A stretch of DNA of 59,558 nucleotides from an uncultured Dokdonia sp. Its GTDB lineage: Bacteria > Bacteroidota > Bacteroidia > Flavobacteriales > Flavobacteriaceae. Where the stretch lies: NCBI GenBank assembly GCA_938002835.1, contig CALKZS010000005.1, forward strand, positions 1-59,558. Direction: 5' to 3'. The stretch's first letter is position 1. Every line of letters begins with the position of its first letter. Positions 27,022 through 34,846 of this stretch are shown in pieces. Both the position numbers and the translations under genes were made by a program. The notes below the pieces were generated by a model that saw only the letters and a program-made list of their open reading frames with translations, was not told the origin of the DNA and did no database searches.

Positions 27022-27039
27022 TTAATCTATACTAAAGAA

Positions 27040-27720
27040 TTGAAACGAGAAATTATTACCACAGCAGATGGGTCAAAAACCATATATATTCCTGCGTGGG
27101 ATGAACAGTATCACTCAAAGCACGGAGCTATACAAGAAGCGAGACACGTTTTTTTAAAAACGGGATTACAGCATTTTATAGATACACATCCTAAACAAAA
27201 AGAAATCTCGATACTTGAGATGGGTTTTGGAACAGGATTAAATGCCTTACTCACTTTTCTTAAAACCAAAGAAGACTTGTTATCTATAAATTATACAGGA
27301 ATAGAAGCTTTTCCAGTATCTCTAGAAGAAGCGCGAGCAATGGAGTATGCCCATCAATTGGACGAAAAAGAAGCAGAGTACATTTATGAAACAATACATC
27401 TTTGTGACTGGGAAAGAGAAATAGAAATTTCTAATACTTTTAAACTCACAAAGCGCAAAGAGCAGTTTGAAGAAATACAGGATGTTGCATCTTATGATCT
27501 AGTCTTTTTTGATGCTTTTGGTCCTCGAGTACAACCTTCTTTATGGACGGAAGAGATTTTCTCAAAAATGTATACTGCTTTAAAACCTGGAGGAATATTG
27601 ACAACGTATTGTGCTCAAGGAGCAGCAAGACGAGCAATGCAAGCAGTAAGGTTTACAGTAGAAAGACTACCTGGGCCTCCTGGAAAGCGGGAGATGTTGC
27701 GAGCTAGTAAATCTTTATGA
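27040..27720 (+). CDS. mnmD: tRNA (mnm5s2U34)-methyltransferase, MnmD type
   Basis: 226 residues. SAM-binding motif ISILEMGFGTGLNALLTFL and the catalytic-region motif DLVFFDAFGPRVQPSLWTEEIFSKMYTALKPGGILTTYCAQGAARRAM are those of the MnmC methyltransferase domain. The FAD oxidase domain of MnmC is absent, as in stand-alone MnmD. It would methylate nm5s2U to mnm5s2U at the tRNA wobble position. The start is TTG at 27040 (MKREIITTADGS); no in-frame ATG lies before conserved sequence. It follows the DUF4920 gene by 18 bp. Confidence 0.85.
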   Translation: MKREIITTADGSKTIYIPAWDEQYHSKHGAIQEARHVFLKTGLQHFIDTHPKQKEISILEMGFGTGLNALLTFLKTKEDLLSINYTGIEAFPVSLEEARAMEYAHQLDEKEAEYIYETIHLCDWEREIEISNTFKLTKRKEQFEEIQDVASYDLVFFDAFGPRVQPSLWTEEIFSKMYTALKPGGILTTYCAQGAARRAMQAVRFTVERLPGPPGKREMLRASKSL

Positions 27721-28107
27721 TTTAAATTTCTTATATATAAACCACTCTATTAAAATAACAGCTATAAACCCACCTAAGTAAGCAACCATATCTGCCCAAG
27801 AAAAGGAAGAACCTAGAATAATACGTAACCATTTTATACTACCAAGGCCTGTTACTTCTAGAAAAGAAGTAGCCTGCAACGCTTCTACAAGAATACCAAT
27901 GAGTAAACTAATACTAGCCACTATTACTTTAGGTTTAAAATGATGAGATTTTTTTACAAAAATCATTATAAATGCATATACAAATGCGATAGCAATACTA
28001 TCTCCTAGATAAGGACGTACAAAAGCATCGCGCACATAAAGTGCTATAAAAATTTCTACTAATAGCAGTAGTATAAAAACAATGATATATTTAGTATTAA
28101 TTTTCAT
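27715..28107 (-). CDS. DUF2809 family membrane protein
   Basis: 130 residues with four transmembrane helices. Motifs VRDAFVRPYLGDSIAIAFVYAF and LGSSFSWADMVAYLGGF fit DUF2809 (a YjgA-like membrane family). Function unknown. Last gene of a minus-strand operon; its 3' end overlaps the convergent mnmD by 6 bp and its 5' end overlaps the DUF1361 gene by 11 bp. Confidence 0.8.
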   Translation of the reverse strand: MKINTKYIIVFILLLLVEIFIALYVRDAFVRPYLGDSIAIAFVYAFIMIFVKKSHHFKPKVIVASISLLIGILVEALQATSFLEVTGLGSIKWLRIILGSSFSWADMVAYLGGFIAVILIEWFIYKKFKS

Positions 28108-28765
28108 TATTTGGGACTTTTTTAATGCTGTTCATTCCGTAAAAGACTAATGATGTAATTGCACTATATCCTATAGTGACAAGCCAGGTTTGACTATTTT
28201 GAAATGGGTGTCTCACTCGCTGCCAAATATCGTATAATAATCCCAAAGGATCTTGAATGATATCCCAACTATTCCATCGTAAAAATCTACCTAAGTAAAT
28301 CCCAAAACCACAAAGGATAAAGATGGAAATTGTGATAAGATTGATGTATTTTGAATTTACTTTAGTCGCAATGAGCATTCTCATATCTCTTACGGTAAGA
28401 TAAAATAGAAAAAGTGCATACCATACAAAAGACATTAATAGTAGTAAATCATACCAGATAATGTCTTGGGCACTATGTTTTAAGTGCTGTAAATCACTTA
28501 TCAAATATGGAGTGTTGGGTAGAAATAATAACCACATACAAGCGGTTGGAAGTAATATCCATAATGAGTGTGTTTCTTTTTTAAAAACCTGTAAAAAGAG
28601 TGTGATACCATAGGGAATCATTGCCAGAAAAAGATTCCAGACTAGAAATAGGAAGAAAAAAGAATGTGTGATTTTGATACGTACCATAAGTATAATGGCA
28701 CAGAGCATACACCCTGCAAACAATATTTTAAATTCTTCTACTTTAGAATATATGAGTTTGTTCAT
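28097..28765 (-). CDS. DUF1361 family membrane protein
   Basis: 222 residues with about seven hydrophobic segments. The signature WLLFLPNTPYLISDLQHL and the following WYDLLLLMSFVWYALFLFYLTVRDM are characteristic of DUF1361. Function unknown. It lies in a minus-strand operon of membrane proteins from 31991 to 27715, overlapping the next gene and 12 bp from the previous one. Confidence 0.82.
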   Translation of the reverse strand: MNKLIYSKVEEFKILFAGCMLCAIILMVRIKITHSFFFLFLVWNLFLAMIPYGITLFLQVFKKETHSLWILLPTACMWLLFLPNTPYLISDLQHLKHSAQDIIWYDLLLLMSFVWYALFLFYLTVRDMRMLIATKVNSKYINLITISIFILCGFGIYLGRFLRWNSWDIIQDPLGLLYDIWQRVRHPFQNSQTWLVTIGYSAITSLVFYGMNSIKKVPNNEN

Positions 28766-28777
28766 AGAGTTTGTTTT

Positions 28778-29083
28778 TTATAAAAAAGGTTCTACAATCC
28801 AGAAACACCCAAATGCTAAAGGAATATTGAGTAGCATTAGAATAATGATGGTGAAATGTTCTTTACGATCTTCATAATGTATTATTGTATTTATAATCAC
28901 TGCGAGTAATAGAATTATATGAATGATTACTGTTGGAAATAAATGATAGAATCCTAGTATTGCAAAATCGAAACTTTTTGTGATTAGATAGAGTATGGTA
29001 ATCAGTATTCCAAAACAAGTAGAAAATGCTGTTAACGCTAAGGCTACCTTATTAATCTTATATTTGACTGTTTTGAATCTCAT
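28778..29083 (-). CDS. Small polytopic membrane protein, unknown
   Basis: 101 residues with three to four transmembrane segments (ALALTAFSTCFGILITILYLI; LGFYHLFPTVIIHIILLLAVIINTIIHY; FTIIILMLLNIPLAFGCFWIV). No family recognised. It overlaps the upstream large membrane-protein gene by 26 bp, so the two are translationally linked. Confidence 0.65.
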   Translation of the reverse strand: MRFKTVKYKINKVALALTAFSTCFGILITILYLITKSFDFAILGFYHLFPTVIIHIILLLAVIINTIIHYEDRKEHFTIIILMLLNIPLAFGCFWIVEPFL

Positions 29084-30470
29084 TTGATGTGATTTTAGAG
29101 TTTAACATTCCTTGAAGTGTTTTTTCTTGCCACGATTGATTTGATAATCGTTGTAGCCGTCGCTCATATTCGGTATCTATATATGATTGATTTGTGGCTT
29201 TTTCTGGGTTTGCTTTCGCAAAAGCATATAACAAATCGGCAGTATTGTCAGACATAGATAATAGATAAGGAATATCTGGATGTGCTACTTGATTAAGATT
29301 TTGTTTTGTGATTGTGCGATCCCAACTAAAACTTGATATTACGATCATAATGATAAAAGCTATACGTGTATTTGCCTGAATCATAAATAAAAAGTTGTGT
29401 TTTTTGGCAATTTTGAAATACGTAGTAACCATACCGGAAATACATAATGCGAGATAGATAAATACACCAATGCGTTTGTACGTAAGCCCAAAACCATCAC
29501 TATATACATAGTTTTTATATGCTGTGAGTAAAATGATCGCTATGTTTAAAAAGATCCAAGCATAGGTGAGCTTTCTTAATTTTTTACTCTTTTTGTAAAA
29601 GTTCAGGTTACCTCTAAAGAGTATTAAAATAATAGTAATTGCTATAACGATAGAAGCTATAAGTGCTGTTACACCTTCGTGTACTGTTTTTGATAAAGTC
29701 ACAGCATCACTAAGGGGGTTGCTTAACACATAACTCATATCTAGAGCAATAAATAAAAGTATAAGTACATTGAGCGCTATCATAAGAACGCTTCCTAAGA
29801 GTTGCTCTTTGGCAATTTTTTGCTCAATATGATCGTCTATTTTTCTTGCTTTAAGTAGGGTAGGAGCGTTACGATCTACATTTGTTAATATATCACACTC
29901 TGCTATTGAGAGTAAATTATTTACTAATAGATAGCCCATCACTGTAGTGATTACCCAAGATAGACTAAAGAAAGAAAGATCAATTTTTGATAACCAACTT
30001 CCAAGAATAGGATTTACAGATCCATATAATGCAATAAAAATGATGAGTATAGTAACAACTAGTGCGATGGTACCTATAATAAATCCTAGATTGTATTTTT
30101 TAGTAGAAGTTATCTTTTCTTTTTTGCTTGTTAATTGATGTATTGCTCCCACCATTAGTTGGTAAATTCCATTAAACCATTGTGCATATACACTATTCTT
30201 AAATCCAGAAATACTACCTGAAAAGATAATAAATGTCACTATCGAGGTAATAATAGATAGTGTTGAGTTTACCGAAAACACAAAAAATGAAGCAGCAAGA
30301 TAGAGCCCAGCATTTATGTATACTTCTGGTCTTCTTGCTTTTTTATGAATCATAAAAACAGTTGTGATAGCAATTATTGCAAAGAGCAATATATTGATGC
30401 CTAAGTTTTGATTGTAAAACAAGGTGCTAAATAATAAACCTGACGCAATGGCGATGAGTGTCTTTTTCAT
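29058..30470 (-). CDS. Large polytopic membrane protein (DUF4173/DUF4153-like)
   Basis: 470 residues with roughly eleven hydrophobic segments and a short C-terminal polar domain with a repeat-like stretch (YIDTEYERRLQRLSNQSWQEKTLQG). The layout resembles the DUF4153/DUF4173 membrane family common in Bacteroidetes; assignment is by overall pattern. It overlaps the Coq4-like gene upstream by 4 bp (ATG within its end). A degenerate palindrome at 29212-29225 encodes AFAKA. Confidence 0.6.
   Translation of the reverse strand: MKKTLIAIASGLLFSTLFYNQNLGINILLFAIIAITTVFMIHKKARRPEVYINAGLYLAASFFVFSVNSTLSIITSIVTFIIFSGSISGFKNSVYAQWFNGIYQLMVGAIHQLTSKKEKITSTKKYNLGFIIGTIALVVTILIIFIALYGSVNPILGSWLSKIDLSFFSLSWVITTVMGYLLVNNLLSIAECDILTNVDRNAPTLLKARKIDDHIEQKIAKEQLLGSVLMIALNVLILLFIALDMSYVLSNPLSDAVTLSKTVHEGVTALIASIVIAITIILILFRGNLNFYKKSKKLRKLTYAWIFLNIAIILLTAYKNYVYSDGFGLTYKRIGVFIYLALCISGMVTTYFKIAKKHNFLFMIQANTRIAFIIMIVISSFSWDRTITKQNLNQVAHPDIPYLLSMSDNTADLLYAFAKANPEKATNQSYIDTEYERRLQRLSNQSWQEKTLQGMLNSKITSNEIQNSQI
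29212..29225. repeat. Degenerate palindrome copy (GCTTTCGCAAAAGC)
   Basis: One mismatch from the 14-mer. Encodes AFAKA on the minus strand in the DUF4173-like gene. Confidence 0.5.
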
Positions 30471-30937
30471 ATGTGAGCTATTTTAAAAGTAAATTGTAAT
30501 TCTGAGAGGTTGTGATGTAATAATTTTAAAAAGTTGAGGTCATAAAAGCGATGTGCTTTCTTTCCTTCTTGATATGCCTTTTTAAATCTCTTTCTATGAT
30601 CTATAAATAAAAGACCACCTATGGTAAGTACTGTAAATAGATAGAGTGATCGTTTACCGTTGCCAAAAAGATAGAACTGCATTACAACTTCTTCTGGCAC
30701 AGTGATTCCTGCATTAGTGAGTACGTGATATACATCGTGATCTTCTAGCTGAGGTTCTGGTGTAAAATGATGTTTGAGTAAAAAACACCCTAAATGATAA
30801 CCAAGAGTTTCCTGTTTATATCTAAGTAACTCCTTTACAGAAATACCCCACGGAGCGTCATTTTTGCATATCCATCTATATGGGATTTTACTCCATTCAT
30901 ATAATTTTTCTAGTAGTAAATATCTAAGTGTTTTCAT
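30467..30937 (-). CDS. Coq4 family-like protein
   Basis: 156 residues. It carries HDVYHVLTNAGITVPEE, which fits the zinc motif HDxxHx(11)E of Coq4 exactly, followed by GNGKRSLYLFTVLTIGG. In eukaryotes Coq4 takes part in ubiquinone synthesis. Flavobacteriaceae are known to use menaquinone, so the role here must differ. It is in an operon between a winged-helix regulator and a polytopic membrane protein. Confidence 0.7.
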   Translation of the reverse strand: MKTLRYLLLEKLYEWSKIPYRWICKNDAPWGISVKELLRYKQETLGYHLGCFLLKHHFTPEPQLEDHDVYHVLTNAGITVPEEVVMQFYLFGNGKRSLYLFTVLTIGGLLFIDHRKRFKKAYQEGKKAHRFYDLNFLKLLHHNLSELQFTFKIAHI

Positions 30938-30986
30938 AGTTTTAAAGTACTTTGTAATTCAAAGTAAAATAATTAAAAAATATATA

Positions 30987-31280
30987 TTAATTGTTTCCTA
31001 GTAATTTTTCTAAGGCTTCTATATGTTTTTTAAAAGCTGTTTTCCCTTTACGTGTTGCGCTATAACTCGTGTTAGGTTTACGACCTATAAACGATTTTTG
31101 GACAACAATGTATGTTTCTTTTTCTAACGCTTTTGCGTGACTTGCTAGATTACCGTCTGTAGCACCTAGTAGCTCTTTTAATTCCTTAAAATCTGTCTTT
31201 TCATTTACCATCAAGACACTCATAATACCCAGTCTAATGCGATGGTCAAAAGCTTTGTTAATGTTGTTGATGATAGACAT
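30987..31280 (-). CDS. Small winged-helix transcriptional regulator
   Basis: 97 residues consisting of one winged-helix domain: HRIRLGIMSVLMVNEKTDFKELKELLGATDGNLASHAKALEKETYIVVQKSFIGRKPNTSYSATRKGKTAFKKHIEAL. It fits the ArsR/MarR-like 'winged helix DNA-binding domain' group of short regulators. It lies between a membrane-protein gene and the Coq4-like gene and probably controls this operon (inference). Confidence 0.85.
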   Translation of the reverse strand: MSIINNINKAFDHRIRLGIMSVLMVNEKTDFKELKELLGATDGNLASHAKALEKETYIVVQKSFIGRKPNTSYSATRKGKTAFKKHIEALEKLLGNN

Positions 31281-31302
31281 TTTTTTGGTTTTGTGTGTGT
31301 TT

Positions 31303-31322
31303 TACGCTTTCGCGAAAGCGTA
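31303..31322. repeat. Longest GCTTTCGCGAAAGC palindrome (20 bp, intergenic)
   Basis: TACGCTTTCGCGAAAGCGTA is perfect over 20 bp. It lies in the 60-bp gap between the membrane protein and the winged-helix gene. Confidence 0.95.
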
Positions 31323-31340
31323 CTCAGTATTTACAACTTC

Positions 31341-31991
31341 TTATAAATTACGTTCATATTTATTATACATAATACTTCCATAAATTATATGGAAAACTCC
31401 AAAACCAAGCGCCCAAAAATACAATCCATATCCTATAAATTGTGTTGATACAAGGCCAATAATCACATTTGCAATGCCTAAAAATTTAATATCACCTAAT
31501 GTAAATTTACTAGCATTAATAAGTGCGAGACCATAAAAAATAAGGGTAGTAGGAGCGACAAGACCTATGAGACCATATTGTAAAAGAATCACACAAAAAG
31601 CACCTCCAGTACATAATGGTATTGCAAAATTATAGATGAGTCTTTTTGACGAGCTGTCCCATATGCGTTCTCCTTGTTTTTTGGCTTTTTTTCTAGTTAA
31701 AATTACACCAGTTATAATAGCAGCACATAGCACTGTGAACCCTATTAATGCCAGTTTTGTGCCTGATGGATGTCCTACATATATATTAATTAATCGAGAG
31801 ACAGGCGCATATTCTCGTCCTATTGTAGAGAGTTGCTGATCTCCCAGCACGATATATGCTGCGCAGGCTCCTATTAATGCATATATACCAGCGAGTATGC
31901 CAGACAAGCCACTTATGGACATAAAACGTGAAGATTTATTCATCATCGTTTTAATGCTGGCAATATCATCTAAATATTTTTTTGACTCCAT
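31341..31991 (-). CDS. Membrane protein, unknown function
   Basis: 216 residues with six hydrophobic segments (SISGLSGILAGIYALIGACAAYIVLG; LALIGFTVLCAAIITGVIL; LIYNFAIPLCTGGAFCVILLQYGLIGLVAPTTLIFYGLALI; ANVIIGLVSTQFIGYGLYFWALGFGVFHIIYGSIMY). No catalytic motif is visible. First gene of the operon that continues with the winged-helix regulator. This pairing is frequent in Flavobacteriia. Confidence 0.7.
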   Translation of the reverse strand: MESKKYLDDIASIKTMMNKSSRFMSISGLSGILAGIYALIGACAAYIVLGDQQLSTIGREYAPVSRLINIYVGHPSGTKLALIGFTVLCAAIITGVILTRKKAKKQGERIWDSSSKRLIYNFAIPLCTGGAFCVILLQYGLIGLVAPTTLIFYGLALINASKFTLGDIKFLGIANVIIGLVSTQFIGYGLYFWALGFGVFHIIYGSIMYNKYERNL

Positions 31992-32094
31992 AATAAAGTA
32001 CTTTGAAATACAAAGTTAATATAAAGTTTTAGATATTAAAGTATTTTTTAGCTTTAATTTTTAAAATGGAGGAGGTTAGTGTAAAATAGATTTC

Positions 32095-32352
32095 TTATTG
32101 ATTGTGATCTAGGTATCTAAATTTTATTCCATCTGGCAACTGATAAAATTTACCATCATTTTTCATTGAAAGATACATTTTACTACTTTTTTCTTCAGGA
32201 TTCCAGCCATTTTTAGTTGCAAACAATATGGCTGTTTCTATTGTCTTTGGTCTTATCTCAAAATACCAATTATATGGATCTAAGTATAAGGTACGTTTTA
32301 TTGATTTTTTCGAATGTATTCTAATATAGGTTTCATAAAAAAAACACTAGTT
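32095..32352 (-). pseudogene. 3' remnant of a hypothetical gene, truncated by an IS
   Basis: A minus-strand frame ending TAA at 32095 encodes a credible C-terminal domain, including LYLDPYNWYFEIRPKTIETA and LFATKNGWNPEEKSSKMYLS. No start codon or upstream coding sequence fits: going upstream, the frame runs into the IS end at 32353. The codons look genuine (no frameshift or stop over about 80 codons). Probably a gene broken by insertion. Family not identified. Confidence 0.6.
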
Positions 32353-32558
32353 GAGACCGTTGCAAGGGCTTGTTTAAATAGGATACATTTTGTATCTTTT
32401 TTTTATGGAACTAGTACAACACTCCACTTTAGTCGATAGTATTTGCGATATACGTTCTCGTAAGATCAAACTTACATTTTTCACACAAAAAAAAACACTA
32501 CAGCATAACTATAATAAAATATTTCATTTCAGAGCTGGTTTTAGGTTCAGTTACAAGT
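32353..32558 (+). pseudogene. Remnant of an IS5-like element (IS end plus transposase N-terminus)
   Basis: An IS-end-like sequence (GAGACCGTTGCAAGG at 32353) is followed at 32405 by an ATG reading MELVQHSTLVDSICDIRSRK then IKLTFFTQ. This is typical of the N-terminus of IS5-family transposases of Bacteroidetes. After about 28 codons the similarity stops, and a TAA follows at 32556-32558. CTAG lies two bases before GAGACC, which fits the YTAR target preference of IS5 relatives. Only the left ~120 bp of the IS remains. Confidence 0.55.
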
Positions 32559-33104
32559 AACTGGAGTGGCTAATAAATGGCTATTTTTTAATGTAAAACC
32601 GACCTCTCTATTTAGTTTTAATTCGTCCTTTGCTATATCTGGATTATATTCAGTATTAAAAAATTTAATTTTAAGTGTTTTTCCATTTTTAATGGCTTCT
32701 TTAAAGGAGGTCAAAGCACCCTCATTACCTTCTATAAATGGATTTTTGAATTCTTGATCATCTATAAAAAAAACAATCATTTTTAGATCATTTGATTTAG
32801 AAGAAATAAAATCTACACCTCCCCATTTTCCATCTCTATAATTGTTTGAGTACTCTATTAAGAAAGATGGTTTTTTAGATACATCGTTACAATTAATATT
32901 GAGTCTAAGTACATAATCCTTATTTGAAAAATTTCCTAATAAGGTAAGTCCTTGAAATTTTATAATAGACCATCCATTATTTTTTATGTCATAAAACTCT
33001 TTTTCGGATACAGGTTGTTCATCAACAAGTATGCTTTCAGAATTTTGAGCACATAGGGTTATAGATACTAGAGCAAAAAGTAAAAAGAGTAGCTGTTTTT
33101 TCAT
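32547..33104 (-). CDS. Secreted protein, unknown function
   Basis: 185 residues with a signal peptide (MKKQLLFLLFALVSITLCAQ). The mature protein looks beta-rich, with no recognised domain (IIKFQGLTLLGNFSNKDYVLRLNINCNDVS; LKIKFFNTEYNPD). It ends inside or just at the edge of the IS remnant, but its C-terminus (GFTLKNSHLLATPVTCN) gives no clear sign of damage. Function unknown. Confidence 0.6.
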   Translation of the reverse strand: MKKQLLFLLFALVSITLCAQNSESILVDEQPVSEKEFYDIKNNGWSIIKFQGLTLLGNFSNKDYVLRLNINCNDVSKKPSFLIEYSNNYRDGKWGGVDFISSKSNDLKMIVFFIDDQEFKNPFIEGNEGALTSFKEAIKNGKTLKIKFFNTEYNPDIAKDELKLNREVGFTLKNSHLLATPVTCN

Positions 33105-33193
33105 TGTGATTTGTGATTGATGAGTGATAGTTATGTTATTTTTTTTTTATGTTTAAAATGAAGTTAATTTTCTAGGTTAGTTTCTTTATAAAA

Positions 33194-34042
33194 TTACTGT
33201 CTCTGGAAATGAATATATTTTTCTTCACAATCATAGAGTTTTACATAATAATTCATTGAGTTTCCATAATTCTGGATAGTGAGTTCATCTTGACTAAAAT
33301 AACACTCAACACCTGTGGTACGTTTTCTTTTTTCTTTTAAGGCTGCATATTTTCGTTCTTTTTCTTCATTTTCTTCAAATAATTCGATATCAAAATAATC
33401 TTCGGCATATTCTATATTTGTTAGATTTATGTATACATCTTCACCTCTATAAAAACTAATTTTTCCATCTAAGTTTCTTTTGTCAGAAGTGTACTTATAG
33501 TAATATTCTCCTTTTGATTTGTAAAAGGACAGTGTTAAGTTACAAGGCTTGTTATAATAACTTCCCGCAACGTTAGAAGGTAATGGGGCTATTACGGTAT
33601 CTGTTTTTTTAACAAAAAATGCATATTCTCTTTTTGTAGTAGCATTCTCCCATCTTCCTATAATAGACGATCGGTCAATAATTGCAGTAATTGTTGCAAC
33701 GGTGTCTTTTTTGTAATCAAGTTCATATAACGTTACCTTGTTCTCTTTTAAAGTTCCAATGATATCAATATCTACACCCGTTTTTTCATAAAAATAAAAC
33801 CCTGATACTACTCCATTATTATTGTCTATATGAAATGAAATTTCTAAGCTAGTTCCTATTTTTCCTTTGTAACTTCCTCCTAACTCGTACTTTTTGTGTA
33901 TTGTGTCACTATACTTTTTATCATCTTCTACTATGACAGATTGCTCTATAGGTTTAGATGTATTACTATCATTGACAGTCGTTTTTTTCTCCGAACAAGA
34001 CATCAAGAAGATGATAATGAATAGTGGGAATATTCTTTTCAT
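33194..34042 (-). CDS. Lipoprotein, unknown function
   Basis: 282 residues with a lipoprotein signal (MKRIFPLFIIIFLMSCSEKK). The mature region holds two similar halves of the type GSYKGKIGTSLEISFHID and GSYYNKPCNLTLSFYKSKG, each starting with G-S-Y and followed by beta strands, suggesting a duplicated beta domain. Highly polar and Lys/Glu-rich. No family recognised. Stands alone, upstream of the 32547 gene by 89 bp. Confidence 0.65.
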   Translation of the reverse strand: MKRIFPLFIIIFLMSCSEKKTTVNDSNTSKPIEQSVIVEDDKKYSDTIHKKYELGGSYKGKIGTSLEISFHIDNNNGVVSGFYFYEKTGVDIDIIGTLKENKVTLYELDYKKDTVATITAIIDRSSIIGRWENATTKREYAFFVKKTDTVIAPLPSNVAGSYYNKPCNLTLSFYKSKGEYYYKYTSDKRNLDGKISFYRGEDVYINLTNIEYAEDYFDIELFEENEEKERKYAALKEKRKRTTGVECYFSQDELTIQNYGNSMNYYVKLYDCEEKYIHFQRQ

Positions 34043-34172
34043 TAGAGATATACTTTTAAGTATAGCATTATAAGAAGTTAAATATACTATCTATTTTATT
34101 AGTAAGTAAAGTTTGTTTTATTTATCAAAAAAACCGTCAAAGTGTACGTTTTTAATGTTGTGAGTAGGTGTT

Positions 34173-34188
34173 CGCTTTCGCGAAAGCG
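34173..34188. repeat. GCTTTCGCGAAAGC palindrome (intergenic, upstream of ruvA)
   Basis: Perfect 16-bp copy, 41 bp upstream of the ruvA -7 element. Confidence 0.95.
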
Positions 34189-34228
34189 TACTCCTTAAAA
34201 TCTTCATTTTCTTAAGGTATTATTTTCT

Positions 34229-34236
34229 TACATTTG
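34229..34236 (+). promoter_or_regulatory. Putative -7 element (TACATTTG) of ruvA/sprA
   Basis: Matches TAnnTTTG, 22 bp before the ruvA ATG. No clear -33 TTG. Confidence 0.45.
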
Positions 34237-34257
34237 GGCTTCTTATATTTTAAGTAA

Positions 34258-34839
34258 ATGATTACACATCTGAGCGGAAGACTTATTGAAAAAAATCCCA
34301 CCTACGTTGTGATAGATTGTAATGGAGTTGGGTATTTAATCCATATCTCTTTACACACTTTTGGACAGCTAGGGACAACAGAGGCGCTTAAACTCTACAC
34401 ACACTTGCAGGTAAAAGAAGATAGCCATACACTCTTTGGGTTTATGGACACTATGGAGCGTGAGATTTTTAGATTATTACTTTCTGTATCTGGTATAGGG
34501 GCTAGCACTGCTCGTACAATGCTATCTTCACTAGATCCTAATCAAATTAAGCACGCTATAGCATCAAATGATGTGGCAACTATCCAGAGTATAAAGGGAA
34601 TAGGAGCAAAAACTGCACAACGAGTAATACTAGACTTAAAGGATAAAATTCTAAAAGTGTATGATATTACTACCGAAAGTACTGTGCAGAGCAATACACA
34701 CAAAGAAGAGGCGTTATCTGCTTTAGAGACATTAGGATTTGCTCGTAAACAAGCAGAAAAGGTATGTACTTCTATAGTAAAGGAACACCCAGATGCTAAT
34801 GTAGAGCATATCATAAAGCAAGCATTAAAAAAATTGTAA
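34258..34839 (+). CDS. ruvA: Holliday junction branch migration protein RuvA
   Basis: 193 residues, normal length. N-terminal OB fold (MITHLSGRLIEKNPTYVVIDCNGVGYLIHISLHT), tandem helix-hairpin-helix motifs (LLSVSGIGASTARTMLSSL; IQSIKGIGAKTAQRVILDLKDKI) and the C-terminal RuvB-contact domain (EEALSALETLGFARKQAEKV). It tetramerises on Holliday junctions and recruits RuvB. It is followed at 7 bp by sprA, a conserved neighbour in Flavobacteriia. Confidence 0.97.
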   Translation: MITHLSGRLIEKNPTYVVIDCNGVGYLIHISLHTFGQLGTTEALKLYTHLQVKEDSHTLFGFMDTMEREIFRLLLSVSGIGASTARTMLSSLDPNQIKHAIASNDVATIQSIKGIGAKTAQRVILDLKDKILKVYDITTESTVQSNTHKEEALSALETLGFARKQAEKVCTSIVKEHPDANVEHIIKQALKKL

Positions 34840-34846
34840 CCCTATT

